The notes: generated by a model from the sequence alone, not told the origin. DNA of 64,000 bases from Zunongwangia profunda SM-A87 (GCF_000023465.1 NC_014041.1:1199001-1263000); one strand, 5' to 3'; shown: positions 53,143 to 62,831, counted from the stretch's first letter. Translations and numbers: made by a program.

Positions 53143-54120
53143 ATGACTTACGCTGAGAATATCCTGGAAACCATTGGGAATACGCCTTTGGTGAAAATGA
53201 ACAAACTTACCGCTGAAATTGATGCGCTTGTCCTGGCTAAATACGAAACGTTTAATCCCGGTAATTCAGTTAAAGACCGTATGGCTTTAAAGATGCTTGA
53301 AGAAGCTGAGGCTAAAGGATTAATACAACCGGGCGGAACTATTATTGAAGGAACTAGCGGTAATACCGGTATGGGACTTGCACTAGCCGCGATTGTAAAA
53401 GGTTATAAAATGGTGTGTGTAATGTCTGATAAGCAAAGCAAGGAAAAAACGGATATTCTAAAAGCCGTAGGGAGTAAGGTTGTAGTTTGTCCAACCGATG
53501 TAGCTCCAGACGATCCTCAAAGTTATTATTCTGTAGCTAAAAGAATGGCTGAAGAAACACCAAACTCCTGGTATGTAAACCAGTATGATAATCTTGCCAA
53601 TACCAAGGCACATTACGAAAGCACCGGTCCGGAAATCTGGAAGCAAACCGATGGTAAAATCACTCATTTTATCGTTGGTGTTGGTACTGGAGGAACTATT
53701 TCTGGTGTTGGAAAATATCTAAAAGAGCAAAATCCTAAGATCAAAGTTTGGGGGGTCGATACTTATGGATCTGTGTTTAAAAAATATCACGAAACCGGCG
53801 AATTTGATGAAAACGAAATTTATCCTTATGTTACCGAAGGTATAGGGGAGGATATTATACCTAAAAATGTGGATTTTAGTGTAATCGATGGATTTACCAA
53901 GGTAACCGATAAGGATGCTGCCATCTACACCCGAAAACTGGCAAGAGAAGAGGGCTTTTTTTTAGGTAATTCTGCCGGAGCCGCAGCAAAAGGACTTTTA
54001 CAATTAAAAGAGCATTTTGAAAAAGATGATGTTGTGGTGGTACTATTTCACGATCATGGTAGCCGATATGTGGGAAAAATGTTTAATGATGAGTGGATGA
54101 AAAAACAGGGATTCTTATAG
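53143..54120 (+). CDS. Cysteine synthase / cystathionine beta-synthase family PLP enzyme
   Basis: 325 aa, fold type II PLP enzyme. ILETIGNTPLVKMN, then YETFNPGNSVKDRMALKMLE with the PLP lysine (near residue 44), EGTSGNTGMGLALA (substrate loop), GVGTGGTISGVGKYLKEQNP (phosphate loop) and a C-terminal FHDHGSRYVGKMFND. Flavobacterial enzymes of this type make cysteine from acetylserine or act as cystathionine beta-synthases; no CBS domains are present. I use the ATG at 53143; the TTG at 53107 would add 12 atypical residues. Confidence 0.93.
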   Translation: MTYAENILETIGNTPLVKMNKLTAEIDALVLAKYETFNPGNSVKDRMALKMLEEAEAKGLIQPGGTIIEGTSGNTGMGLALAAIVKGYKMVCVMSDKQSKEKTDILKAVGSKVVVCPTDVAPDDPQSYYSVAKRMAEETPNSWYVNQYDNLANTKAHYESTGPEIWKQTDGKITHFIVGVGTGGTISGVGKYLKEQNPKIKVWGVDTYGSVFKKYHETGEFDENEIYPYVTEGIGEDIIPKNVDFSVIDGFTKVTDKDAAIYTRKLAREEGFFLGNSAGAAAKGLLQLKEHFEKDDVVVVLFHDHGSRYVGKMFNDEWMKKQGFL

Positions 54121-54214
54121 AGAATAAATCCTGTTGCAGTAATACCTTACCGAAGATTCTTGCTAAAGAAAATAAATTAAATAACGACTGAATTATAATT
54201 TAATCTAATTATTT

Positions 54215-56308
54215 ATGCGAAGAAACTACATTGTTTGTTTTTTATTAATCCAATGCTTTTTTACTTCATTAATAGCACAAAACGAAGCTGATTTTCAGGT
54301 TTCGGTGGCCACGAATAATCCTTCTCAAGAGATTAACGATGCTGAAGCAATAGTGAAGGTGAAAGGAGGAACCCCGCCCTATCAATATAAATGGAGCCAA
54401 AAAGAAACACCTTTGGATGCTAAAAAAGCTACAGGTTTTATAGAAGGCTTAACGCACCAGGTAACAGTGACCGATGCTAACGGTGAGAAGGTCAAAAAGA
54501 GTTTTAAAATTGAAGCTTCATCTATTACCGAAAAAGTAAATAGCCGCGCCCAACCGGCTGTAGATTTTTTAGAAGGAATCTTATTTTGGGACCCGTTCGA
54601 ACCTTTAGGACTTTATGATCCTGTAGTGTATACCGATGAACGACCTGTTTTAATTCCTGAATTTGATGCTAAAACCAAGAAAAAATATACGCTACAAAAC
54701 TGGTTAATTCAAGAAGGCGGAAAAATTGAAAAAGGAGATAAAATTGCTGTTGTGCAAAAAGGAAATGAGGAACAAATTCCTGTTTACGCGCCAGCTGGCG
54801 GAACATTAAAGCATGCGGTAAAAGAAGGTGCAATTATTTTTAATCCAGACAATAAAGAAGATGTGATAGAACAAAATGCACATCAATTAGCAAATATAAT
54901 TTACGATTCCCCACAACCTGTATTGTACCCTAATGGAGATGTGCGTAAGAACTCTATCCCTTTTATAGTAATATGGCTTATTTTAGGAAGTATTTTTTTT
55001 ACGTTTCGTCTTGGTTTTATAAATGTTAGAGGTTTTACGCATTCTATAGATCTTGCGAAAGGAAAATATGATAATCCGGATGCTCCTGGGAGAATAAGAC
55101 ATTTTGAAGCAATGACAACGGCGGTTTCAGCAACTGTTGGATTAGGGAATATTGCAGGGGTAGCAGTTGCTATTTCTTTAGGGGGAGCAGGAGCGACTTT
55201 TTGGATGTTTATTGCTGGTTTTTTCGCCATGTCTTTAAAATTTGTGGAGTGCACACTTGGAGTAAAATATCGCCATATTAATGAAGAAGGACGGATTTTT
55301 GGTGGTCCAATGAATTATCTGCGATATGGACTGGAAAAAAGAAATATGAAAGGAGCCGGTAAAGTACTGGCTATTTTATTCGCTGTTTTGGGTGTAGGAG
55401 CTTCTTTTGGTGGGGGAAATATGATTCAATCTAACCAGGCATTTAAAATTGTTTCAGACCAGATTCCTTTTTTAGAAGGTCATGGATTTTGGTTTGGTTT
55501 AGGTTTTGCCGTTTTGGTAGGAATTGTAATTATTGGTGGTATTAACAGTATTGCTAAAGTAACCGGGAAGGTAGTGCCGTTCATGGCCATTGTATATATT
55601 TTAGGATGTTTTGTGGTAATAGGGACCAATATTGAAAATATAGGTAATGCGTTTCATGCAATTTTTGATGGGGCTTTTTCAGCCAGTGCCATGAAAGGCG
55701 GTTTTATAGGCGTGTTGATTGTAGGGTTGCAAAGGGCGGCATTCTCTAGTGAAGCTGGGGTTGGATCTGCTGCTATTGCCCACAGTGCATCTAAGACTAA
55801 AAATCCCATTGCTGATGGTTTTACCTCGCTGGTTGAACCATTTATAGATACCATGGTTGTTTGTACGATGACAGCTTTGGTGCTTATTTTTACCGGAATG
55901 CATGAAGTTGACGGTATGGGGGGGGTAGAACTTACTGCTGATGCTTTTGGGAGCGTAATTTCCTGGTTTCCTGCGGTACTTGCTTTCGCTGTTTTTTTAT
56001 TTGCATTTTCAACAATGGTTTCCTGGTCTTATTACGGCATGCGCTCGTGGACGTATCTTTTTGGAAGAAGTAAAAAATCAGAACTAATTTATAAGATCAT
56101 GTTTCTTTTATTTGTGGTGGTGGGAGCTTCGGCAAGTTTAGGTGCAGTGCTTAGTTTTTCTGATATGATGATCTTAGCAATGTCTTTTCCAAATATTATT
56201 GGATTGTATGTAATGTCTTCTGAAATCCGTGGAGACCTAAAAAATTATATGAAGCGATTACGTAATAATGAGATTTTTATTAATCCAAAATTCGAAAAGG
56301 CAGATTAA
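54215..56308 (+). CDS. AGCS sodium:amino-acid symporter with N-terminal SprB and lipoyl-like domains
   Basis: 697 aa. A signal peptide (FLLIQCFFTSLIAQNEA) is followed by an SprB/PKD-like repeat (VKGGTPPYQYKWSQKETPLD, about 25-110), then a beta-barrel-hairpin resembling lipoyl/biotinyl domains (WLIQEGGKIEKGDKIAVVQK and VYAPAGGTLKHAVKEGA, about 155-230), then the AGCS transporter from about 246 with TAVSATVGLGNIAGVAVAIS, VECTLGVKYRHINEEG and SSEAGVGSAAIAHSASKTKN. AGCS proteins normally lack all the N-terminal parts. The transporter half imports alanine or glycine with Na+. The domain call is clear; the purpose of the fusion is unknown. Confidence 0.9.
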   Translation: MRRNYIVCFLLIQCFFTSLIAQNEADFQVSVATNNPSQEINDAEAIVKVKGGTPPYQYKWSQKETPLDAKKATGFIEGLTHQVTVTDANGEKVKKSFKIEASSITEKVNSRAQPAVDFLEGILFWDPFEPLGLYDPVVYTDERPVLIPEFDAKTKKKYTLQNWLIQEGGKIEKGDKIAVVQKGNEEQIPVYAPAGGTLKHAVKEGAIIFNPDNKEDVIEQNAHQLANIIYDSPQPVLYPNGDVRKNSIPFIVIWLILGSIFFTFRLGFINVRGFTHSIDLAKGKYDNPDAPGRIRHFEAMTTAVSATVGLGNIAGVAVAISLGGAGATFWMFIAGFFAMSLKFVECTLGVKYRHINEEGRIFGGPMNYLRYGLEKRNMKGAGKVLAILFAVLGVGASFGGGNMIQSNQAFKIVSDQIPFLEGHGFWFGLGFAVLVGIVIIGGINSIAKVTGKVVPFMAIVYILGCFVVIGTNIENIGNAFHAIFDGAFSASAMKGGFIGVLIVGLQRAAFSSEAGVGSAAIAHSASKTKNPIADGFTSLVEPFIDTMVVCTMTALVLIFTGMHEVDGMGGVELTADAFGSVISWFPAVLAFAVFLFAFSTMVSWSYYGMRSWTYLFGRSKKSELIYKIMFLLFVVVGASASLGAVLSFSDMMILAMSFPNIIGLYVMSSEIRGDLKNYMKRLRNNEIFINPKFEKAD

Positions 56309-56340
56309 GTAAATAGTATGCTATCTCAATTCTGTATAAT

Positions 56341-56697
56341 TTAGTTAGTTTTTTCTAAATGCTGGATGCTATAAAAAAGAAAGGCGCCAAAAAAATACAT
56401 TATGGCATCCAGAAGATCAGCAGTATATCGCTGCATGAACGATGGTAGGATTAACTCAAAATAGATGGAATAAAGAAAGCTTAAAGTTATTATCGGTAGT
56501 ATTGGAATGTTATATAGTGGATCTTTTTTTATCCATTGAAGAATCAATAAACAACATCCAAAAACTATAGGCATACATAAAAAGTCTTTAAAATAATAAC
56601 GAATCCAGAATGGTAGGTATAATGGATATCGAATGCTATATTCTATTATAACAAACAATAAAAAGCAAGTGATTACGAAATACCATATATACCTCAC
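56341..56697 (-). CDS. Small four-helix membrane protein
   Basis: 118 aa, four hydrophobic segments (IWYFVITCFLLFVIIEYSI; DFLCMPIVFGCCLLILQW; a third at ILPIITLSFLYSIYF; and AIMYFFGAFLFYSI). The MPSFMQRYTADLLDAIMYF-type ending (RYTADLLDAIMYFFG) recurs in flavobacterial small membrane proteins sometimes labelled magnesium citrate secondary transporter; that label is weakly founded. Isolated gene with no close partner. Its conserved ending and clean topology favour a real gene. Confidence 0.6.
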   Translation of the reverse strand: MRYIWYFVITCFLLFVIIEYSIRYPLYLPFWIRYYFKDFLCMPIVFGCCLLILQWIKKDPLYNIPILPIITLSFLYSIYFELILPSFMQRYTADLLDAIMYFFGAFLFYSIQHLEKTN

Positions 56698-56873
56698 AAG
56701 AACATATTTAAGTTTAGCAGTGATTTTTTGTTAAGTTCAAAAAGGAAATCACTTGATTTTTAGTCGGTATGCTATACTATAGAGTAGCCCATATAGTAAT
56801 GTTAAGCACCTAAATTTTTTGTATTCTTTCTAAATCAATCGATTATAGCAATGAAGCTTTGATCTTGATTTGG

Positions 56874-57080
56874 CTATAAAGCGACTATTGTTGCAAAAAA
56901 TGCAAGGATGCCACCTATTCCTAGAATGATAATCCAAATGGCATATCCGCTTTTAGCAAAAAATCGAATAACCGGGTTTTTATGGTCTCTTATTGATCTT
57001 TCTGATTCGGGGCTTTTAGAAGATTTATTCTCAGTACGGGAATCTGGACGACGTTCCGTTTGGTGATTATTAGAAGCCAT
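56874..57080 (-). CDS. Small single-span membrane protein
   Basis: 68 aa. The first 45 residues are hydrophilic and charged (NNHQTERRPDSRTENKSSK), then a basic stretch RFFAKSGYA and one membrane helix (IWIIILGIGGILAFFATIVA) at the C-terminus. It looks like a tail-anchored protein. A near-perfect promoter (TTTG-N19-TATTTTTC) lies directly upstream, supporting real expression. No family recognised. Confidence 0.62.
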   Translation of the reverse strand: MASNNHQTERRPDSRTENKSSKSPESERSIRDHKNPVIRFFAKSGYAIWIIILGIGGILAFFATIVAL

Positions 57081-57412
57081 TTTTTCTTTAGAAAAATATT
57101 GAAATCTATCATAAGTTCAAAACTGACTTTCTATTTATAAGTTTAATTTAACTTTATCTGAAAATAAGATTGAAATGTCGCAATACTTTAAGAAGACCTT
57201 TACTAGCTTAAATGCTTAAATATGTATTTTTACTCCGTAATCAAGATGAATTGCTATAATCCCATCTAGCTACTTTTACTGTTATTTGATTAGAATACAA
57301 GAAAAACTAACAAATTCTTTATGTGTTTGCTACGGAGAGTTTATTTATAAAAGCTTGCTTTATTTGAATTTCCAGTGTTATTAGCTATTCATTAATCTAA
57401 AATCCTATTACA
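57081..57412. other. Intergenic region between two divergent genes
   Basis: Three hundred and thirty bases, about three quarters A+T. It contains the promoter of the 68-aa gene near its left end. On the plus strand a TTTG at about 57326 and AT-rich stretches near 57340-57370 precede the SGNH gene, without a clear TAnnTTTG box. No RNA gene or repeat is seen. Confidence 0.55.
57091..57121 (-). promoter_or_regulatory. Promoter of the 68-aa membrane protein gene
   Basis: Minus strand: TTTG (57121-57118), exactly 19 bases, then TATTTTTC (57098-57091), seven of eight to TAnnTTTG. The ATG at 57080 is ten bases beyond the box. Confidence 0.6.
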
Positions 57413-58132
57413 ATGAAACTATATTACTCGCTGTTATTATTGGTTTTTAGCGCTATCAGCATTTCTTGTAGTTCTGGTAGAAGTATACCTGAAGCTCAAA
57501 AGGACAACGGATCAGAAGGGAATCCAAAATACAGTTATTTAGCTTTAGGAGATTCTTACACCATTGGAGAAAGCGTTAAAGAATCTGAGCGTTGGCCGGT
57601 ACAGCTTACCAAAGGCTTGAGGGAACGTGGATATGCCATGGCAGCACCAAAAATTATAGCGAGAACAGGATGGACTACAGCAGACCTTATCGCCGGGATA
57701 AATTCAGAATTAGACGTGCAGCGAGATTTCGATTTGGTTTCTATTTTAATAGGAGTGAATAACCAGTATCAAAATAAATCAATTACAGAGTATGAAGAGG
57801 AACTTCGTGAGATTTTTAGAAAGGCCATAAACCATTCTAAAAAGATGGAGGCAGGTGTTTTTGCAGTAAGTATTCCTGATTATGGTGTAACTCCGTTCGG
57901 TGCTGCCAAAAAAGATGAAATTGGTCGTGATATCGATGCTTTTAATGAAGTTTTTAAACGAGTAGCGCAGGATTTCAATGTAGATTTTTACAATATTACC
58001 CCAATTTCCAGAAGAGCGGCTGATGATCCGGATCTTATTGCTGAGGATGAATTACATCCCAGCGGATTGATGTATCGCTATTGGGTAGAAGATTTTATCC
58101 TGAATGTAGTTGAAAAATTACCTAAGGAATAG
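57413..58132 (+). CDS. SGNH/GDSL hydrolase lipoprotein
   Basis: 239 aa. The signal peptide ends in a lipobox (FSAISISCSSG, Cys19). SGNH blocks: YLALGDSYTIGES (catalytic Ser, near residue 48), the Gly block at TGWTTADLI, ILIGVNNQYQ (Asn block) and DELHPSGLMY with the Asp-His pair near 222. Exported esterase or acetyl-xylan-type deacylase at the envelope; the substrate is unknown. Stands alone between intergenic regions. Confidence 0.9.
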   Translation: MKLYYSLLLLVFSAISISCSSGRSIPEAQKDNGSEGNPKYSYLALGDSYTIGESVKESERWPVQLTKGLRERGYAMAAPKIIARTGWTTADLIAGINSELDVQRDFDLVSILIGVNNQYQNKSITEYEEELREIFRKAINHSKKMEAGVFAVSIPDYGVTPFGAAKKDEIGRDIDAFNEVFKRVAQDFNVDFYNITPISRRAADDPDLIAEDELHPSGLMYRYWVEDFILNVVEKLPKE

Positions 58133-58190
58133 AAAAATTTTATGGCGTTGATTTTTAGCGTATTAACTGATTCTTTCATAACTTTAGGAA

Positions 58191-59468
58191 GTGAGAGAAG
58201 AATTTTTACATTATATATGGCAATTTCAGAAGTTTGATAAAAAGCAACTTCAAACAGTTAATGGCGAACCGCTAGAAATCTATCATACCGGAACTCACAA
58301 TGCTGAGAGTGGCCCCGATTTCTTTGCTGCGAAATTGAAAATAGATAAACAGCTTTGGGCGGGGAATGTAGAAATTCATCTAAAATCTTCAGACTGGTAT
58401 TCCCATAGTCACCATACCGATACCAATTATGATAATGTAATTCTTCATGTGGTCTACGAACATGACATTGATATTTTTAGAAAAGACGAATCTGTTATTC
58501 CTACCCTTGCTTTAAAAGAAAAAATTCCACCTCAAATTCAACAAAATTGCCTTCAATTATTTGAAAAGGATCACGATTGGATTAATTGTGAAAAATTCTT
58601 TCCTGATTTTAATGATTTTGATGTAGAGAACTGGTTAACACGTTTATATGTTGAGCGTCTCGAAGAGAAAACACAGCTTATTTTTGATTTATTGAAAGAA
58701 AGCAACAATGATTGGGAGACGGTCATGTTTAAATTACTCGCTAAGAATTTTGGATTAAATAGAAATGGCAACGCTTTTTTAAATTTGGCTATTTCCATTG
58801 ATTTTGAAGTGATTCGCAAACTTTCTCAATCTCAATTTCAATTAGAAGCTGTTTTGTTGGGACATGCAGGCTTACTACAAGAGGATTTTCAAGATAGTTA
58901 CTTTAAAGCATTGAAAAAAGAATATAACTATCTTCAGAACAAATTTAAAATAGGCGAACCAATACAAACCTCTCCAGTATTCTTCAGGTTGCGTCCCGAT
59001 AATTTTCCTAGTATAAGATTAGTGCAGCTGGCGGCTGTTTTTGCTAAATCTACTTCGGTGTTTAATACTCTTAGTAAAGCTAAGATCAAAGCTAATATCT
59101 ATAAGGTTTTTGATGTAGAAGTGACTGAATACTGGAAAACACATTACAACTTTAATAGTTCGCACGATCCCAGGCAAAAGAAACTCACCAAATCTTTTAT
59201 AGATCTATTAATCATTAATACTGTTATTCCTGTTCAATATGCTTTTGCGAAAAAAAACATGAATAAAGAAGAACACTATCTTGATCTAATTGCTGAGCTT
59301 GATCCTGAAAAGAATGTTGTTATTCGGCATTTTCAGGAATTAAAACCCAAATTGTTTAAAAATGCAATGCACTCCCAGGCGCTATTGCAATTAAAACATA
59401 GGTATTGCGATAATAACAAATGTTTAAAATGTGCTTTAGGGGTGAAGCTTGTGAGAGGGAAATATTAG
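58191..59468 (+). CDS. DUF2851 family protein
   Basis: 425 aa with a GTG start (MREEFLHYIWQFQKFDKKQL). NAESGPDFFAAKLKIDKQLW, AGNVEIHLKSSDWYSHSHH and NVILHVVYEHD are the conserved core of DUF2851, a family found mainly in Bacteroidota. The order of acidic and His residues (GNVEIHLKSSDW) recalls a PD-(D/E)xK nuclease active site, but this is my inference. CDNNKCLKCALGVKLV gives a Cys cluster near the C-terminus. It is 13 bases before the PspC-like gene. Confidence 0.86.
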   Translation: MREEFLHYIWQFQKFDKKQLQTVNGEPLEIYHTGTHNAESGPDFFAAKLKIDKQLWAGNVEIHLKSSDWYSHSHHTDTNYDNVILHVVYEHDIDIFRKDESVIPTLALKEKIPPQIQQNCLQLFEKDHDWINCEKFFPDFNDFDVENWLTRLYVERLEEKTQLIFDLLKESNNDWETVMFKLLAKNFGLNRNGNAFLNLAISIDFEVIRKLSQSQFQLEAVLLGHAGLLQEDFQDSYFKALKKEYNYLQNKFKIGEPIQTSPVFFRLRPDNFPSIRLVQLAAVFAKSTSVFNTLSKAKIKANIYKVFDVEVTEYWKTHYNFNSSHDPRQKKLTKSFIDLLIINTVIPVQYAFAKKNMNKEEHYLDLIAELDPEKNVVIRHFQELKPKLFKNAMHSQALLQLKHRYCDNNKCLKCALGVKLVRGKY

Positions 59469-59481
59469 TTATATTTGGCCT

Positions 59482-59712
59482 GTGAGACAAAATTTTTACA
59501 ACTTAAGATATTATTTAGAACGTAATGGCTTTTACGTTTCTTCTCGCCTTGCCGATAAAATTGGAATGCGGGCAAAAAGTGTAAGACTGTTTTTTATCTA
59601 TGTAACATTTTTCACTTTCGGGGTAGGTTTTGCAGTATATCTTACATTGGCTTTTTGGTTAAAACTTAAGGATTTGGTATATACTAAAAGAACTTCGGTA
59701 TTCGATCTTTAG
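59482..59712 (+). CDS. PspC-domain-like small membrane protein
   Basis: 76 aa with a GTG start (MRQNFYNLRYYLERNGFYV). VSSRLADKIGMRAKSVRLFF then one long membrane segment (IYVTFFTFGVGFAVYLTLAFW) followed by LKLKDLVYTKR. The RLADKxGMRxxxVRLxFIYxTFxTxGxGFxxYLxLAFWLK pattern is the PspC core found in flavobacteria. Probably envelope-stress related; co-transcribed with the DUF2851 gene. Confidence 0.8.
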   Translation: MRQNFYNLRYYLERNGFYVSSRLADKIGMRAKSVRLFFIYVTFFTFGVGFAVYLTLAFWLKLKDLVYTKRTSVFDL

Positions 59713-59868
59713 CAAGAATCGTATAAAAAATAGGGGGATAATTAATATTTTTGTTAAGTTTCATTAACAAAACCTTGACATTTTAACGACATAAAATTTG
59801 AATTAGCCTATTTTTTTAGCATCTTGCTGAGCGGAAAAAATAAATCTAAATTAAACACTAATCTGTAT

Positions 59869-61953
59869 ATGAGAAAGTACTTACTTTCAATGTTATTGCT
59901 ACTTCCTGTGGCATTACTTCAGGCACAGGAGCTGGAAGTAAAAACAAAAGTCGGAAACCCCACAAATAAAATTAACGACGGATTTATAGACGTTGAAGTA
60001 ACCGGAGGAACCCCACCTTACACTTATAAATGGTCTAATAAAGAGACTCCGCTTAGTTCTTCAAAAGCTGAAGGGCTAACTGAAGGAGTTCCTTACACTG
60101 TAGTTGTTCAGGATAGTGATGGGAATACGGCTACGGTAGAAGCTAAGGTGAAAGCTGAAGCGATTACTGAAAAATTTAATGGAATATTTACGCCAGCTGT
60201 TGAGGGATTAACAGCTGTTCTTTTTTGGGACCCTTTTGCAGCGATAGGTATTTATGATCCTATTGTGTACGCTGATGTGAAAAATGTCGAAACTCCAGGT
60301 TGGAGTGCAGATGTTCAGGATAAGTTTATGCTAAAAAAATGGCTTATAGCAGAAGGTTCGCATGTAGATAAAGGAGAGCAGATAGCTGTAGTGACCTCTA
60401 CCAAAGGTGGTGATGTTCCCGTTTATGCAAGTGCTGCTGGTAAATTAAAGTACCTGGTAAAAGAAGGAGGCTCAATTTACGATTTTCAAAATACCGAAGA
60501 TTTAATTGAGACTGGAGCACATTATCTGGCACAAATAAAATATGATGAGCCGGTGATTCTTACCTATCCAAATGGTGACCCTCAATCTCACCCAATACCA
60601 TTTATTGTGATCTGGTTGATTTTTGGTGCAGCTTTCTTTACGATAAGAATGGGTTTTATTAATATTAGAGGATTTAAGCATTCTTTTGAACTTGCTAGTG
60701 GAAAATATGATGATCCAGATGCACCGGGAACGATTACCCATTTCCAGGCCTTAGCGACAGCAGTCTCTGCTACGGTTGGTCTAGGGAATATAGCAGGGGT
60801 AGCTGTAGCCGTTTCACTGGGTGGTGCTGGTGCAACTTTTTGGATGATTATTGCCGGTTTACTGGGAATGTCTTCTAAGTTTGTAGAATGTACTCTTGGT
60901 GTAAAATATAGACATATTAATTCTGAAGGACGTGTATTTGGAGGGCCTATGAATTATTTACGTTATGGTTTGGAAAAACGTAACATGAAAAGTTTTGGTC
61001 GCTTTCTTGCTGGCTTCTTTGCTATTTTAGGTGTAGGAGCTTCTTTTGGAGGAGGTAATATGTTCCAGGCCAACCAGTCTTTTGAGATTTTGTCTGGTCA
61101 ATTTCCAATGTTAGAAGGAAACGGATTTTGGTTCGGTATTATTTTAGCTGTTCTTGTTGGTGTTGTAATTATTGGAGGAATTAATAGTATTGCAAATGTA
61201 ACGGGTAAAATTGTTCCCATAATGGCAGCAGTTTATATCATAGGAGCTTTTGTGGTTATTGGAATTAATATTGAAAATATCGGACCGGCATTAACCGCTA
61301 TTTGGGATGGAGCTTTTAGTCCTTCTGCTTTAAAAGGAGGAGTTATTGGTGTATTGATCGTAGGATTCCAAAGAGCAGCATTCTCTAATGAAGCTGGTGT
61401 AGGTTCTGCTGCAATTGCGCACAGTGTGGTAAAAACAAATAATCCTCCTTCTGAAGGCTTTGTGGCATTATTAGAGCCTTTTATAGATACGGTTGTTGTT
61501 TGTACATTAACTGCTTTGGTACTGATCTTTACCGGAATGCATGAGGTTGAAGGAGTAGGTGGTACGCAGTTAACATCAGATGCGTTTGCAAGTGTGATCG
61601 ACTGGTTCCCTTATGTGCTTTCCGTAGCGGTCTTCTTATTTGCTTTTTCAACAATGATTTCTTGGTCGTATTACGGTATGAGAGCCTGGACCTTCCTTTT
61701 TGGAAAGAGTACAAAATCAGAACTTATTTATAAAGTATTTTTCTTGGTATTTGTCGTAATTGGAGCTTCCATTAGTCTTGGTGCTGTACTGGATTTCTCT
61801 GATATGATGATTTTATCAATGTCTTTCCCTAATATTATTGGTCTTTATATAATGAGTGGAGAGGTTAGAGAGGACCTACGTGAATACTTTAGGAAATTAA
61901 AAGCAGGAGAATTATTTACTAAAGACGGTAAGCCAAAGACTACGATGCAATAA
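59869..61953 (+). CDS. AGCS sodium:amino-acid symporter, second SprB/lipoyl-like fusion
   Basis: 694 aa from the ATG at 59869, which starts a signal peptide (KYLLSMLLLLPVALLQAQ). The order is the same as at 54215: an SprB-like repeat (VTGGTPPYTYKWSNKETPLS), a lipoyl-like hairpin (WLIAEGSHVDKGEQIAVVTS and VYASAAGKLKYLVKEGG), then the AGCS part from about residue 242 (TAVSATVGLGNIAGVAVAVS, SNEAGVGSAAIAHSVVKTNN). Most of the transporter half is identical or conservatively changed relative to the first copy, so they are recent paralogues separated by about 3.5 kb of unrelated genes. Substrate presumably alanine or glycine. Confidence 0.9.
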   Translation: MRKYLLSMLLLLPVALLQAQELEVKTKVGNPTNKINDGFIDVEVTGGTPPYTYKWSNKETPLSSSKAEGLTEGVPYTVVVQDSDGNTATVEAKVKAEAITEKFNGIFTPAVEGLTAVLFWDPFAAIGIYDPIVYADVKNVETPGWSADVQDKFMLKKWLIAEGSHVDKGEQIAVVTSTKGGDVPVYASAAGKLKYLVKEGGSIYDFQNTEDLIETGAHYLAQIKYDEPVILTYPNGDPQSHPIPFIVIWLIFGAAFFTIRMGFINIRGFKHSFELASGKYDDPDAPGTITHFQALATAVSATVGLGNIAGVAVAVSLGGAGATFWMIIAGLLGMSSKFVECTLGVKYRHINSEGRVFGGPMNYLRYGLEKRNMKSFGRFLAGFFAILGVGASFGGGNMFQANQSFEILSGQFPMLEGNGFWFGIILAVLVGVVIIGGINSIANVTGKIVPIMAAVYIIGAFVVIGINIENIGPALTAIWDGAFSPSALKGGVIGVLIVGFQRAAFSNEAGVGSAAIAHSVVKTNNPPSEGFVALLEPFIDTVVVCTLTALVLIFTGMHEVEGVGGTQLTSDAFASVIDWFPYVLSVAVFLFAFSTMISWSYYGMRAWTFLFGKSTKSELIYKVFFLVFVVIGASISLGAVLDFSDMMILSMSFPNIIGLYIMSGEVREDLREYFRKLKAGELFTKDGKPKTTMQ

Positions 61954-61976
61954 TAATGTAGTCTAAACATATAAGT

Positions 61977-62831
61977 ATGAAACACTGGAAATCCCATTTC
62001 GTTTTCAATAAAAGTGAACGGAATGGGATTTTTGTTTTAATTGCTCTTATTATTATCCTTCAGGTGTTTTATTTTAAGTCTCCTTTTCTATCCCTCGAGG
62101 AGGATATTCCCAAAGAAACGAATGCTGAAATTATTCAATTCCAGCATAAATTAGATAGCCTAAAGCAGGTCGATACCGGTAAAGATACTATTTATCCTTT
62201 CAATCCTAATTACCTTAAGGACTATCAGGCTTATCGAGTTGGACTGTCTTTAAAAGAGATTGATGCACTATTAGACTTTCGGTCTTCCGGACAATGGATA
62301 AATTCTGCCGAAGATTTTCAGAGGATTACCGGTGTTTCAGACTCGGTTTTGGAGCAATTAATCCCTTATTTTAAATTTTCCGAATGGATTACTGATAACA
62401 ACAATTCAGATTCGATAAAACAAACCGCAGTTTTAAAGTTCGATCTAAATTCCGTGGGTGCTTTAGAACTTCAGAAAGTAAAGGGAATAGGAGAGGTACT
62501 TTCCAACCGAATAATAAAGTATAGGGAAAGTATTGGCGGTTATAGAAGTTTAATTCAGTTAAAAGATATTTATGGGCTTTCTGACGAGGTTCGGATCGAG
62601 CTTTTAAAATATTTAAATGAAATTCCTCCCAATTTCAACAAAAAGAATATCAACACTATTGGAGTTTTAGAGCTTTCAGAGCTTCCCTATTTTAATTATG
62701 ACCTGGCAAAAGCAGTTATAGATTACAGAAACCTTCATGAAGGAATAGATTCAATTGAAGTTTTGTTAAAAATAGAGGATTTCCCGGTCTTAAAAATTGA
62801 TAGAATTCAATTATATTTAAGTTTTAATTGA
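61977..62831 (+). CDS. Helix-hairpin-helix (ComEA-like) protein
   Basis: 284 aa. One membrane segment near the N-terminus (GIFVLIALIIILQVFYF) and then three HhH-type units: YRVGLSLKEIDALLDFRSSG, LQKVKGIGEVLSNRIIKYRE and LSELPYFNYDLAKAVIDYRN. The GIGxxxxxxIxxYR element in the second unit is the best match to DNA-binding HhH. It may bind DNA at the cell surface or be a cytoplasmic-membrane protein; competence genes are not nearby. It lies 23 bases after the symporter gene. Confidence 0.85.
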   Translation: MKHWKSHFVFNKSERNGIFVLIALIIILQVFYFKSPFLSLEEDIPKETNAEIIQFQHKLDSLKQVDTGKDTIYPFNPNYLKDYQAYRVGLSLKEIDALLDFRSSGQWINSAEDFQRITGVSDSVLEQLIPYFKFSEWITDNNNSDSIKQTAVLKFDLNSVGALELQKVKGIGEVLSNRIIKYRESIGGYRSLIQLKDIYGLSDEVRIELLKYLNEIPPNFNKKNINTIGVLELSELPYFNYDLAKAVIDYRNLHEGIDSIEVLLKIEDFPVLKIDRIQLYLSFN

